The translations under genes were made by a program, and so were the position numbers. Below are positions 16,976 to 25,963 of a stretch of DNA of 64,000 bases, in pieces. Every line of letters begins with the position of its first letter. Position 1 is the stretch's first letter. Below the pieces are notes generated by a model. That model saw only the letters and a list, made by a program, of their open reading frames with translations. It was not told the origin of the DNA and searched no databases. This DNA comes from Brevibacillus fulvus (lineage in GTDB: Bacteria > Bacillota > Bacilli > Brevibacillales > Brevibacillaceae), in NCBI RefSeq assembly GCF_016908525.1, contig NZ_JAFBEB010000003.1, positions 186,001 to 250,000 on the forward strand, given 5' to 3'.

Positions 16976-18160
16976 TTAGCTTGTAATCAGGATTTTGCGC
17001 GCAGCATTGACGAACATTTTCACCCCCACTTCCAACGAAGCCTCATCCACGGTAAAGCGAGGATGGTGATGAGGGTAGACAATTCCTTTTTCTTCGTTGC
17101 CTGCACCAATATAGAAAAAGCAGCCTGGAGCCTTTTGCTGATAGGCCGAGAAGTCTTCCCCGCCCATATTTGGCTTCATCGGTTCCAGCCACTCTTCTCC
17201 CAAAGTTTCCTGTACGACTTCTTGCAGCAGTTGTGCCACTTCAGCGTCATTAATTACCGGACGATACCCATATACATACTGAAAATCATAGGTTGCCCCA
17301 TGCGCATCGGTGATCCCTTTGATGACGCGCTCCATCAGCGGCGGAATCGATTCCCGCAGCTTTTGGTCAAAACTGCGAACTGTTCCGCAAATGCTGACCG
17401 ATCCCGGAATAACATTGTGAGTCGTGCCGCCGACAAACTGGGTGACAGACAACACCAGGTTGTCCAGAGGATCTGTATTCCGGGAGACAATGTGCTGGAG
17501 ATTGGTCACCACTTGCGCCGCGATGGCGATACTGTCAACGGTTTGATGAGGCAACGCCGCATGACCGCCTTTTCCGATGACAGTAATATAGAAGGTGTCC
17601 GGCGCGGCCATCATCGGTCCGGCAATGACGCCGACCTTGCCGTAACGCATCGGGGCCCAGAGATGTGTGCCGATGACGAGATCGACCCCATCCATCACAC
17701 CGGCTTGCACCATTTCCTCCGCGCCTCCTGGAAACAGCTCTTCCGCATGCTGGAACAGAAAACGCACTTCTCCGCTGAGCTGCTCTTTCAATCCGGAGAG
17801 GATTTTGGCTGCTCCGAGCAGCATGGCTGTATGCCCGTCATGTCCACAGGCATGCATGACCCCGTCGTTTTGTGAGACAAATTCAAAATCGTTCTCTTCC
17901 GTGATAGGCAAAGCATCCATATCGGCCCGCATCGCCAATACCTTGCCCGGACGATTGCCAATCAATCGGGCCATCACGCTCGTTTTGGTAGGACGGCTTA
18001 GCTCAAGGTTGCCGAAGGAAAGCAGCGTATCATAAACAAATTGTGCGGTTTTCTCTTCCTGAAAGGACAGTTCCGGGTTGCGGTGCAGATATCTTCTCCA
18101 CTCGATCACTTGATCTTTTATTTGTTCAACGGCACTTTCCAGTTCACTTACGGTCATCAT
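16976..18160 (-). CDS. M20D-family amidohydrolase
   Basis: A 394-residue metal-dependent hydrolase of the aminoacylase/carboxypeptidase type. Metal-binding motifs are HACGHDGH near residue 103, QHAEELFPGGA near 139 and the distal GGEDFSAYQ near 355. The N-terminal RRYLHRNPELSFQE is typical of the M20D group, which cleaves N-acyl amino acids, indole-acetyl amino acids or similar amides. It is the first gene of the minus-strand operon with DUF3311 and the symporter. AAGGAGG precedes ATG 18160. The regulator at 18371 lies just upstream on the same strand. Confidence 0.88.
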   Translation of the reverse strand: MMTVSELESAVEQIKDQVIEWRRYLHRNPELSFQEEKTAQFVYDTLLSFGNLELSRPTKTSVMARLIGNRPGKVLAMRADMDALPITEENDFEFVSQNDGVMHACGHDGHTAMLLGAAKILSGLKEQLSGEVRFLFQHAEELFPGGAEEMVQAGVMDGVDLVIGTHLWAPMRYGKVGVIAGPMMAAPDTFYITVIGKGGHAALPHQTVDSIAIAAQVVTNLQHIVSRNTDPLDNLVLSVTQFVGGTTHNVIPGSVSICGTVRSFDQKLRESIPPLMERVIKGITDAHGATYDFQYVYGYRPVINDAEVAQLLQEVVQETLGEEWLEPMKPNMGGEDFSAYQQKAPGCFFYIGAGNEEKGIVYPHHHPRFTVDEASLEVGVKMFVNAARKILITS

Positions 18161-18306
18161 GCAAAATACCTCCTTATTTTTCTGTCAAGTTAAATAAAGG
18201 TTGATTTAAGGATATGTCCCTAATTTTATAACATTTTGTGTAAATTGAAAAGACAAAAAACACGAAATTATCAAACAATTTAACAATGGCCCAAACCAGC
18301 CAAAAA

Positions 18307-18342
18307 CCCCCCTGCCGTTGACAGAAAGCCAATCGCAGGGGG
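18307..18342 (-). terminator. Terminator of the GGDEF-like/winged-helix regulator gene
   Basis: On the minus strand an eight-base stem CCCCCTGC/GCAGGGGG (18342-18335 with 18315-18308) is followed by TTTTT. The interval 18161-18370 otherwise holds only the leader of the amidohydrolase operon. Confidence 0.8.
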
Positions 18343-18370
18343 AACAGGCTTGATTTCGACTGAGGAAAAT

Positions 18371-19675
18371 TTAGGATGGAAATAACAGGCGATACAGTTT
18401 TCGCGGTCTGCCTCGCGAGTGCGGACTCTCTTCTCCGATCACTTCGGCCAGTCCGTTTGCTTCCAGCTCCATCAGGATACGCCGGGCGCTTCTCGGCAAA
18501 ATGCCCATATATTGGGCCAGTTCGTGGGCATTCAGCTCCGTTCTCCCCAGTTTGTGCAGAATGGAATTCAGCTTGCTGAGCGTCATGACGCTGAGGGAGG
18601 TTTTTTTGCTCAGCGCCTGGAGCTGTTTGGTCGAGACGGAAAAGCTGATCTGTTCCTGTTTTCCCAATGGACCGACGATTGTTTTGTCGTCAAAGAAAGC
18701 CATCCATGTGCCTGTGCCAAATTCTTTGGCATGCAGCAGCGCATTGCCGGCGTGAATCTCCGCTTCGTAAGCCGACTTTCCGATGCCGATTCCGCAGGTG
18801 ACCAGCTGATTGCCGATGCCGTATTGTCCTTCCAGGTCAGGAATCGAGGTGAACTGGTTCGTCATCTCCCGCAAAATCCCGCGGGTGGTAAAAATGACGT
18901 AACGGCCAGGGCCGGCCAATTTCAGCGAGCCCTGCAGCTGCTTGGTGAAGGCAAGCAATTTCTCCGTCGCTTTAATTTCCAGCTTGTGCAGTTCGTCCGT
19001 AGAAAACGTTTTGTTGATCAATCCGCGAAACGAGTCGATTTCCAGCAACAACACGGCGATTTGCGTATCCTTGAAGCGGTACATTTCATGTGTCCGCAGC
19101 AGCATGTTGATCACGGATTGTACGCCGCTGTACGTTGGCAAAACCCGATAAACCGGTACGCCCAGCCGCTGCAACTCCAAATGAGCGGTGCGCAAACAAG
19201 TAACCGCCGCTTTCGTTTTGCCGCTTTTCCATAATTGGTAGTGAAACTCGGCTAATTCACTGGCTGTAATCGCTCCTTCGTAAGATTTCAGGTAACGCGG
19301 CTGGCTGTGAATGTTTGCTTCCGCCATGATTTGCTTCAGTTCCTCCGGACGGAAGGTGTCGAAACTAAGCTGTTCGACCGCAAGCTTATCTTGATGCGAC
19401 AAGGAAAATAAGGTCCGGTACAGGCTGGCGCCAATGTGCGGGACGTAGGCCATCGGCTTGTCGGTAATGCCCCATTCCTTCGCCAATGCATAGGGAACCT
19501 GGCCGGAAAACAGCCACATATCCGCTTCCTCCAGGCGCGGTGGAAGCAATGTATACAATTCTTCTTCTTTCCAGTAAACAATCGGGAGGTATTCAATTTC
19601 AGAAAATTGCGTTACCACCGACTGGATGACAGCCAATGAATCGTCGGCCCCTACTACTCCTAGTTTCAGTTTCAA
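18371..19675 (-). CDS. Putative regulator with degenerate GGDEF-like and winged-helix domains
   Basis: TTG 19675 is preferred because GAGGG lies 7 bases before it; upstream codons read as non-protein. The 434-residue product starts with KLKLGVVGADDS, like a periplasmic-binding or receiver-type fold. The middle (about 255-375) resembles a nucleotide-cyclase/GGDEF fold (AVLLLEIDSFRG, CGIGIGKSAYEAEIHAGNALLHAKE) but has no GGDEF active site. The C-terminus (about 380-434) is a winged helix (LNAHELAQYMGILPRSARRILMELEANGL). It probably senses a ligand and regulates the amidohydrolase-symporter operon next to it. The family is not named with certainty. Confidence 0.65.
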   Translation of the reverse strand: MKLKLGVVGADDSLAVIQSVVTQFSEIEYLPIVYWKEEELYTLLPPRLEEADMWLFSGQVPYALAKEWGITDKPMAYVPHIGASLYRTLFSLSHQDKLAVEQLSFDTFRPEELKQIMAEANIHSQPRYLKSYEGAITASELAEFHYQLWKSGKTKAAVTCLRTAHLELQRLGVPVYRVLPTYSGVQSVINMLLRTHEMYRFKDTQIAVLLLEIDSFRGLINKTFSTDELHKLEIKATEKLLAFTKQLQGSLKLAGPGRYVIFTTRGILREMTNQFTSIPDLEGQYGIGNQLVTCGIGIGKSAYEAEIHAGNALLHAKEFGTGTWMAFFDDKTIVGPLGKQEQISFSVSTKQLQALSKKTSLSVMTLSKLNSILHKLGRTELNAHELAQYMGILPRSARRILMELEANGLAEVIGEESPHSRGRPRKLYRLLFPS

Positions 19676-19838
19676 CAGCGATCCCTCTTTTTCTGCAATC
19701 TCTTGTTTCACTATACCAAATCGGGCGAGCGGGGGCACGCAATAGCCGGGAAGCGAATTGCGCAGCGTTGAAGGGAATTGGCTGCTATGAAAAGGGAATA
19801 TTAAAAGGGAGACGGTCGAGAAAGGGGGAGTTTTCAGC

Positions 19839-20648
19839 ATGGTGCTGACGCCGGAACAACGGATCAAATTGCATGGATTCAACAATTTGACGAAGACGTT
19901 AAGCTTTAATATGTATGACATTTGCTATACGAAAACGAAAGAGGAACGGGAAGCCTACATCGAATACATAGATGAACAGTACAATGCGGAACGCTTGACC
20001 AATATATTGAATGCGGTGGCGGAAATTATCGGCGCGCACGTGTTGAATATCGCCAAACAGGATTATGTACCGCAGGGAGCCAGTGTGACGCTGCTGGTGT
20101 CAGAAGGGCCGGTTGTGGAAGTGCCAACGGAGTCGTTTGCCGAATCGCCGGGGCCGCTTCCGGATTCGGTGGTGATGCAACTGGACAAAAGTCATATTAC
20201 CGTCCATACGTACCCGGAATATCATCCGGATGAAGGCATCAGTACCTTTCGTGCCGATATCGATGTGTCGACTTGCGGGGAAATCTCGCCGCTCAAAGCG
20301 TTAAATTATCTTATTCATTCGTTTGATACCGATATTATGACCATTGATTACCGCGTTCGCGGGTTTACCCGGGACATCAGTGGGCACAAGCTGTTTATCG
20401 ACCATGAAATCAGCTCGATACAAAATTACATTCCCCAGGAAGTGAAAGAGCTGTATGACATGATCGATGTAAACATGTATGACGCCAACATTTTCCATAC
20501 AAAATGCAAATTGCGAAATTTTGACCTGAACAACTATTTGTTCGGCTATACCAAAGATAGGCTGAGTACTGCCGAGCAAGCGGAAATTACCCAACGGCTG
20601 CAGGAAGAAATGGATGAAATTTTTTACGGCCGTAATCTTTACGATTGA
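19839..20648 (+). CDS. speD: S-adenosylmethionine decarboxylase proenzyme (long type)
   Basis: The 269-residue length matches the Escherichia coli type of SpeD rather than the short Bacillus type. The self-cleavage site is K117-S118 in [13 protein letters not shown]118 becomes the pyruvoyl group. Downstream [17 protein letters not shown] carries the conserved cysteine region. The enzyme makes decarboxylated AdoMet for spermidine synthesis. AAAGGGGGAG precedes ATG 19839. It is a single gene, divergent from the regulator at 18371, ending at a terminator near 20662-20696. Confidence 0.92.
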   Translation: MVLTPEQRIKLHGFNNLTKTLSFNMYDICYTKTKEEREAYIEYIDEQYNAERLTNILNAVAEIIGAHVLNIAKQDYVPQGASVTLLVSEGPVVEVPTESFAESPGPLPDSVVMQLDKSHITVHTYPEYHPDEGISTFRADIDVSTCGEISPLKALNYLIHSFDTDIMTIDYRVRGFTRDISGHKLFIDHEISSIQNYIPQEVKELYDMIDVNMYDANIFHTKCKLRNFDLNNYLFGYTKDRLSTAEQAEITQRLQEEMDEIFYGRNLYD

Positions 20649-20661
20649 GGAAGCGGAAAGA

Positions 20662-20697
20662 GGAATCTGGCATTGTGCGGCTGCCGGTTCCTTTTTT
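20662..20697 (+). terminator. Terminator after speD
   Basis: GGAATCTGGCA and TGCCGGTTCC form a ten-pair stem with one bulge, followed by TTTTTT. Confidence 0.7.
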
Positions 20698-20829
20698 CAT
20701 TTGGATTCATAGCGTTGCCTTCTCAAAGAAAATCCGGTTCTGCGGTTAAGATAGTTTGGTATTGGCACACTTTCAGTTATAATAGACGAGAGTATTTCTT
20801 AAATTATGGTATAAAGGAGCTTTATTCGT

Positions 20830-21477
20830 ATGGATTACAGTGCTTTTAAAGATATTATTCACGGAAGACGGAGCATTCGCAAATTTACGGAACAAGATGT
20901 CTCCATCGAGGATATTGAAGAAATTCTTGACTGTGCCCGTTATGCTCCCAGTGATACCAATTCGCAGACGTGGGAATTCGTAGTGATTAAAAATCGGGAA
21001 AAGATCAAAGAAATTCGCGAACTGACGTTGCAGGCTTTGCAAGAGAAAGCGGAGCAAGCGGAAGCGCGAGGATTCGAGAAAGAAGGAAAATTGCTCGTTC
21101 GCTCCTTTGGGCCTTATGCCACCGCTTTTGCGGACGCGCCGGTTTTAATCGTCTGCCTTGCTACCCCGTATCAGTCCAAATTCCGCGAGCGGATTTTTGA
21201 ACCAATCCAATTGGTGCCGGAATCGGTTTGGGAAGAAGAAGGCATTAAGAGCAGTTGTCTGGCCGCGCAAAACCTGATGCTGGCCGCATATGCCAAAGGC
21301 ATGGGAACGTGCCCGATGACGGGACCGGTATTGCTGGCTGCCGACAAGTTGCGTCACTATCTGCAAATCGAGCCGGAAAAACAAATCAACATGGTGATCG
21401 CCCTCGGCTATCCGCAAGAATCTCCGAAAAAGCTGCCTCGCAAAGAAGTCAGCGAAATCGTTCGCTATGTGATGTAA
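20830..21477 (+). CDS. Nitroreductase-family protein
   Basis: The 215-residue protein has GRRSIRKFTEQDVSIE (residues 12-27) and CARYAPSDTNSQTWEF, the FMN-binding region of nitroreductases. Later ALGYPQESPKKLPRKEVSEIV closes the domain. It is the third nitroreductase in the window and belongs to a different branch, judging by the PSDTNSQ loop. TATAAT at 20778-20783 and AAAGGAG before the start mark its own promoter and ribosome site. The substrate is unknown. Confidence 0.88.
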   Translation: MDYSAFKDIIHGRRSIRKFTEQDVSIEDIEEILDCARYAPSDTNSQTWEFVVIKNREKIKEIRELTLQALQEKAEQAEARGFEKEGKLLVRSFGPYATAFADAPVLIVCLATPYQSKFRERIFEPIQLVPESVWEEEGIKSSCLAAQNLMLAAYAKGMGTCPMTGPVLLAADKLRHYLQIEPEKQINMVIALGYPQESPKKLPRKEVSEIVRYVM

Positions 21478-21502
21478 GCATGGCCTAGTGCAAGATCAGG
21501 CA

Positions 21503-21548
21503 AACAGCCAGTCTCCGAAGCTAAATCGGGACTGGCTGTTTTTTTTTT
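21503..21548 (+). terminator. Terminator after the third nitroreductase gene
   Basis: An 11-base perfect stem (21503-21513 with 21530-21540) is followed by nine T. Confidence 0.88.
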
Positions 21549-21731
21549 GGCAGCTTCATGTTCCAAAACAGCTGCCGACAACAAGAATGGCGGAGAGTTC
21601 AACAGGAAATCGGCTGTACGATTTAGAATTAAACGACACAAAGAAAACTGTGGTCAGTTTGCAAGCTGGCAAACAAGCAGGAAAAGCGAGGCTGTTTTCG
21701 TTTTGACGAAAATCAAAGAGGAGGAATCATT

Positions 21732-22412
21732 TTGCCCAAAATATTGCTGGTCGATGATGAACCGCACATCCGCGAATTGGCCGCGCTGTATTTAAAAGAT
21801 GAAGGCTTTGAAATTGTGGAAAAATCCAACGGCGCAGAAGCGCTGATTTATGCCGAGAATCATCATGTCGATCTGGTCATTCTGGACATCATGATGCCGG
21901 AGATGGATGGCTGGGCGTTATGCGCGAAACTTCGCGAGTTAGGCGAAATGCCGATTTTGATGATGACGGCGAAAGGAGAAGTGGCCGATCGAATTTATGG
22001 GTTCAAGTTGGGAACGGATGACTACCTGGTAAAGCCGTTTGATCCGCTTGAATTGGTGTTGCGGGTGAAGGCCCTGTTAAAGCGCTATCGGATTTCCACT
22101 TCCAATATGATCAAACTGGGCAGCATCACGCTCGACCGCGCCCGTTATCTCGTTATCGACGAGCAGGGCAAAGCGCTCACGTTGCCGATGAAAGAGTTCG
22201 AATTGCTGTACAAGTTAGGCAGCTACGCCGGGCAGTTATTTACGCGCGATACACTGATCGAGCAAATCTGGGGAATTGATTATGAGGGAGATGAGCGGAC
22301 GGTCGATGTACATATAAAGCGCCTTCGCGAAAGATTTGCTTCGCATGAGTCTGATTTCCGGATTGTGACGATTCGCGGTCTTGGGTATCGATTAGAGGTG
22401 AGTCAAGATTAG
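21732..22412 (+). CDS. OmpR-family response regulator
   Basis: A 226-residue regulator starts at TTG 21732 behind GAGGAGGAA. The receiver domain has the acidic pocket DDE (8-10), the phosphoacceptor D52 in VILDIMMPEMDG and the lysine in VKPFDP (about 101). The C-terminal winged helix ends with TVDVHIKRLRERF and TIRGLGYRLE, as in OmpR/PhoB. The sensor kinase overlaps its stop. A pair of direct repeats before the DJ-1 gene at 23928 is a possible target site. Confidence 0.92.
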   Translation: MPKILLVDDEPHIRELAALYLKDEGFEIVEKSNGAEALIYAENHHVDLVILDIMMPEMDGWALCAKLRELGEMPILMMTAKGEVADRIYGFKLGTDDYLVKPFDPLELVLRVKALLKRYRISTSNMIKLGSITLDRARYLVIDEQGKALTLPMKEFELLYKLGSYAGQLFTRDTLIEQIWGIDYEGDERTVDVHIKRLRERFASHESDFRIVTIRGLGYRLEVSQD

Positions 22413-23751
22413 ATCGTTATATACGCGCATTGTGTTCATTTTTGTCGGTATTGTCATGCTCAGTTTGATTGTCGCTTATTTTGTGACTTCCTGGATGTAT
22501 GAAGATCGGGCGCGTGCCTTCATCCAAAACATGCTGACCACGGACGGCACTCAAATCATCCAGACATTTCAATCGACGCCATCCGCTGAGCTTGTTTCGT
22601 TTATGCAAAATCTGTCCGGACTTTCTCTTACGCAAATCCAGCTATACGACCGGAACGGAACAACGCTGCTGGATGCCAAAGAGTGGCCTGTGCAAGTGTC
22701 AACCGGTGAGATCGAGTCTGTGCTGAGAGGAGAAAAAGTTGTCCGTGTCGACCAGATCCATACCGCCCAGCCTGTGGTCGGGCTTCCCTTGCAGGCTGAT
22801 GGACAGCCGTATGCCTTGTTTTTAACCGTGACGAAGGAGGGGACAGACGATGGAGCGATGAATGCCATTCATCTGCTGTATGTGCTGATTTTGTTTATCG
22901 GCAGTTTCCTCATTCTCATCGCGGCGCGCTATATCGTCAACCCGATCCGCCAACTGACGGCAGCCACCAGAAAAATGGCGAAAGGACAGTTTGACGTCGA
23001 ACTTCCGACCAAACGCAAGGACGAAATTGGCATCCTGAGCGTCAGCTTTAACCAGATGGCAAAGGAACTGGCTAAGCTGGATCAAATGCGCAGGGCCTTT
23101 GTGTCCAACGTTTCCCATGAGATTGGTTCTCCTTTAACCTCGATTTCCGGTTTCAGCAAAGCGTTAAAACAAAAGCAAATAAGCGAGGAAAGCCGCCTGC
23201 GATATTTGACCATTATCGAAGAGGAGAGCGAGCGTTTGTCCCGATTGAGTCAAAACTTGTTGCAATTATCCCATTTGCAGCATAACGATCGTCCGTTACA
23301 TGTCAGCGCTTACCGGCTCGACGAACAACTTCGCAAAATTGTGATCACTTTAGAGCCGCAATGGGGAGCAAAAGAAATCGCCATCGATTTGAATCTGAAA
23401 CCCGTGACCATCCGGGCCGACGAAGATCAGCTCAGTCAGGTGTGGATCAACTTGATCAGCAATAGCATCAAGTTTATGCCGGTCCGCGGAGAAGTTCGGA
23501 TCGAGACGGTCGAGAAAGAGAATCGGATCACCGTAATCATCGCCGATAATGGAATAGGCATACCCGAGGAGGAACGGACGGACATTTTCAAGCCGTTTCA
23601 TAAGGTAGACAAAGCCCGCAATTCATCTGTGAAAGGCAATGGCCTCGGTTTAGCCATAGTCAAGCAAATTGTCGACTTGCACCGCGGCGATATCGCAGTT
23701 TCGGGGCAGCCGGGGAGCGGGGCGATATTTGAAGTAAGCCTGCCGCAATGA
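22408..23751 (+). CDS. Sensor histidine kinase, probable ATT start
   Basis: The product has two membrane spans (about 8-30 and 155-178), an extracytoplasmic loop between them, a HAMP linker (PIRQLTAATRKMAKG), the H-box FVSNVSHEIGSPLTSI (H237) and the N, G1 and G2 boxes (NSIKFMP, DNGIGIP, GNGLGLAI). The first conventional start is GTG 22432, but it would leave no basic residues before the first span and no good ribosome site. ATT 22408 has AGAGGTGAG at 22394-22402 and adds IRSLYTR. I therefore prefer ATT, which overlaps the regulator's stop codon. Confidence 0.85.
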   Translation: MRSLYTRIVFIFVGIVMLSLIVAYFVTSWMYEDRARAFIQNMLTTDGTQIIQTFQSTPSAELVSFMQNLSGLSLTQIQLYDRNGTTLLDAKEWPVQVSTGEIESVLRGEKVVRVDQIHTAQPVVGLPLQADGQPYALFLTVTKEGTDDGAMNAIHLLYVLILFIGSFLILIAARYIVNPIRQLTAATRKMAKGQFDVELPTKRKDEIGILSVSFNQMAKELAKLDQMRRAFVSNVSHEIGSPLTSISGFSKALKQKQISEESRLRYLTIIEEESERLSRLSQNLLQLSHLQHNDRPLHVSAYRLDEQLRKIVITLEPQWGAKEIAIDLNLKPVTIRADEDQLSQVWINLISNSIKFMPVRGEVRIETVEKENRITVIIADNGIGIPEEERTDIFKPFHKVDKARNSSVKGNGLGLAIVKQIVDLHRGDIAVSGQPGSGAIFEVSLPQ

Positions 23752-23773
23752 GCCAAAGAACATCCATCCTCAA

Positions 23774-23802
23774 AATGCCGCCACTGAGGCGGCATTTTTT
23801 TC
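23774..23802 (+). terminator. Terminator after the two-component operon
   Basis: ATGCCGCC and GGCGGCAT form an eight-base stem followed by TTTTTT. Confidence 0.85.
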
Positions 23803-23829
23803 GCGAATTTTTCTTCAAGACCGGGGCTC

Positions 23830-23863
23830 AGTTCATATTGAGTTCAAATAAATGGTTTATAGT
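23830..23863 (+). promoter_or_regulatory. Candidate OmpR-type direct repeats plus -10 element
   Basis: AGTTCATAT at 23830-23838 and AGTTCAAAT at 23841-23849 are exactly 11 bases apart, one helical turn. A -10-like TATAGT at 23858-23863 has no good -35, as expected for an activated promoter. Confidence 0.5.
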
Positions 23864-23927
23864 GTAAATGCGAAAGAAATATACCGTACAGTGGTATAGT
23901 AATTTTTTAAAGTTCGAGGAGGATAAA

Positions 23928-25313
23928 ATGAAGAAGACGTTATTGCGAGCAGCTCTCTATGTATTCAGTTTCGTGATCTTTATGGGAGGGATCGGGTTCC
24001 TCGGAATGCTTCATACCCAAAAGGAATTTTACGAAGCATTGCGCATTGAACCTGTTCCTTCGCTGGAAGGCGTAAAAATTCCCGCCTATGATCCGCATAA
24101 ACCGACGGTGGCAGTCGTTTTGGGAGATTCGTCGATCACGACGGAAGATTTCGATTTCCTGATTCCGTACGAATTGTTCGCGATGACAAACGCGTATAAT
24201 GTATTCGCTGTCGCTCCGGACAAGAGCGTCAAATCATTATCGGGTGGACTCGATGTCATTCCGCATTATTCGTATCGCGAATTGGATCAGCTCCTGGGGA
24301 AAAGCCCCGAGATTATTGTGGTTCCTTTCATGCCGATCTTAAATGAAAAATATCAGCCTACGCGAGAATGGATTCAACAGCATTCCCGCAACAGTCAAAC
24401 CACTTTCTTAAGCATTTGCGGCGGTTCAGGCAACCTTGCCGATGCGGGCCTCCTAACAGGAAAATCAGCTACCTCTCATTGGCAGGCGATCGGTTCGTTA
24501 AAACGGCTCTATCCCGACACGCAGTGGGAAGAGGATGTGCGATATGTGCATCAGGGGAACACTCTGACCTCAGCCGGCCAAACGGCGGGAATCGACGCTG
24601 TCTTACACTTGATCTCCCAACAATTGGGGGAATCGGTTGCTGCAAAAGTAGCGAAAGACATCCATTATCCTACTTACGAACTGGTTGCGAACCCGCAGGT
24701 GGACCCGTATTATCCCGACTTGAAATTTTCTACCTATATCTTGAATTCGGCTTTCCATTGGACCAAGACAAAAACAGGGGTTTTGCTGTATAACGATATG
24801 GATGAAATCGCCTTGTCTTCGATTTTTGATTCGTACGCGGATACCGGAACAACACAGGTACTGACGATTTCGGGCACAGATGCTCCGCTGTCGACCAAAC
24901 ATCAGCTCAATATCGTGCCAAGACATACCATAACCAATGCGCCGAATTTGGATAAAATGATCGTCCCTGGCGATGATGCCAAAACATTGGCTGCAGCAGA
25001 AATGGAACTTTGGAAAGAACATGGCGCTGATGTTGAGACGATGCTCATTCACAGTGATTCGCCGAACCGCTACGTGTTTGAAGCGCCGTTGGAGGATTTG
25101 GCGAGACAAGAAGACTTGTTCACTGCCGAGCATGGCGTGAAACGGCTGGAATACCGCGCCCGCAACATCAAATTGCAAGGCAAGGCACTTCCATACGAGA
25201 CGTATGCTCATCTCCTGCTTGTTGCCGCCCTCTCCGTTTTCGTCGCTTTTTGGATCGATCGACGATTTATCATGAAAAAGGCAGGTTTCAAAACGTATCC
25301 GAAACGGAATTAA
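23928..25313 (+). CDS. Membrane-anchored double DJ-1/PfpI-like protein
   Basis: ATG 23928 is set by GAGGAGGA at 23916-23923 and gives 461 residues. A signal-anchor span (about 6-26) is followed by a DJ-1/PfpI-like domain with the nucleophile elbow SICGGSGNLADAGLL (Cys near 165). A second, weaker copy starts near TGVLLYNDMDEIALSS (about 285). A last hydrophobic span (about 426-444) precedes a basic tail, so both domains should lie outside the membrane. DJ-1-like proteins act as amidases, glyoxalases or chaperones; the role here is unknown. The adjacent two-component system may control it. Confidence 0.78.
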   Translation: MKKTLLRAALYVFSFVIFMGGIGFLGMLHTQKEFYEALRIEPVPSLEGVKIPAYDPHKPTVAVVLGDSSITTEDFDFLIPYELFAMTNAYNVFAVAPDKSVKSLSGGLDVIPHYSYRELDQLLGKSPEIIVVPFMPILNEKYQPTREWIQQHSRNSQTTFLSICGGSGNLADAGLLTGKSATSHWQAIGSLKRLYPDTQWEEDVRYVHQGNTLTSAGQTAGIDAVLHLISQQLGESVAAKVAKDIHYPTYELVANPQVDPYYPDLKFSTYILNSAFHWTKTKTGVLLYNDMDEIALSSIFDSYADTGTTQVLTISGTDAPLSTKHQLNIVPRHTITNAPNLDKMIVPGDDAKTLAAAEMELWKEHGADVETMLIHSDSPNRYVFEAPLEDLARQEDLFTAEHGVKRLEYRARNIKLQGKALPYETYAHLLLVAALSVFVAFWIDRRFIMKKAGFKTYPKRN

Positions 25314-25443
25314 CAACGAATCAATCGAGGCCAATTTTTGGCGGTGGAAATGAAACCTGGTTTGTCCGGGCAGTTTGGTCCATAATCAACGTATGACGCA
25401 ACAACAGGATGGATAAGCGGGGAGAGAGAAAGGAGCTTCATCA

Positions 25444-25908
25444 ATGAAACGACTGTGTATTATTCCATGCGGAGCGAAGAAAATTTGGGACAAACAGCCG
25501 GCCGCCGGACCGACCCGGGCGGACCAGGCTTATCTCAGTCCGTTTCATCAGGCTTGTCAGGGCTATGCCCGCGCGTTTTTCACAGATTGGCTGATTCTCT
25601 CGGCAAAACACGGGTTTTTGCTTCCGGATGATCAGGTTCCGGGTAATTACGATGTCTCGTTTGGTTCGGGCCATCCGGAAACAATCTCTGCCGAACAGTT
25701 GCGGACACAAGCGACGGAAAAGGGACTTTATCAATTTGACCAACTCGTCATCCTGGGCGGAAAAAAGTTCCGTCCGATTGTTGCTGCCGTCTTCCCGCAG
25801 ACACCGGCAGACTTTCCGCTGCAAGGCTGTCCCGGAATCGGGAAGATGCTGCAGCGGTTGCATCAGGCAGTCGCCAGCGGACAAGAACTTTCGCAAAGCA
25901 GGACATAA
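25444..25908 (+). CDS. DUF6884-like cytosolic protein
   Basis: A 154-residue protein begins MKRLCIIPCGAKK and has LILSAKHGFLLPDD (about 50-63) and LVILGGKKFRPIV. This is the pattern of DUF6884, whose members resemble base-modification or glycosidase-like folds but have no proven function. AAAGGAG precedes the start. It is a single gene that ends at a short bidirectional stem (AGAGGC/GCCTCT, about 25913-25932). Confidence 0.65.
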   Translation: MKRLCIIPCGAKKIWDKQPAAGPTRADQAYLSPFHQACQGYARAFFTDWLILSAKHGFLLPDDQVPGNYDVSFGSGHPETISAEQLRTQATEKGLYQFDQLVILGGKKFRPIVAAVFPQTPADFPLQGCPGIGKMLQRLHQAVASGQELSQSRT

Positions 25909-25963
25909 AAAAAGAGGCGCAACCGGCCTCTTCTTCACAACATGGAGCTATGTATGAGCGTAA

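Noticed and set aside
18161..18370. Promoter of the amidohydrolase operon
   Set aside because: A TATAAA-like box is present on the minus strand but no convincing -35 lies 16-18 bases away.
8230..21477. The three nitroreductase genes as a recent tandem duplication
   Set aside because: Their FMN loops and lengths differ clearly (APFHSKTEPW, APSASNLQPW, APSDTNSQTW), so they are old paralogues.
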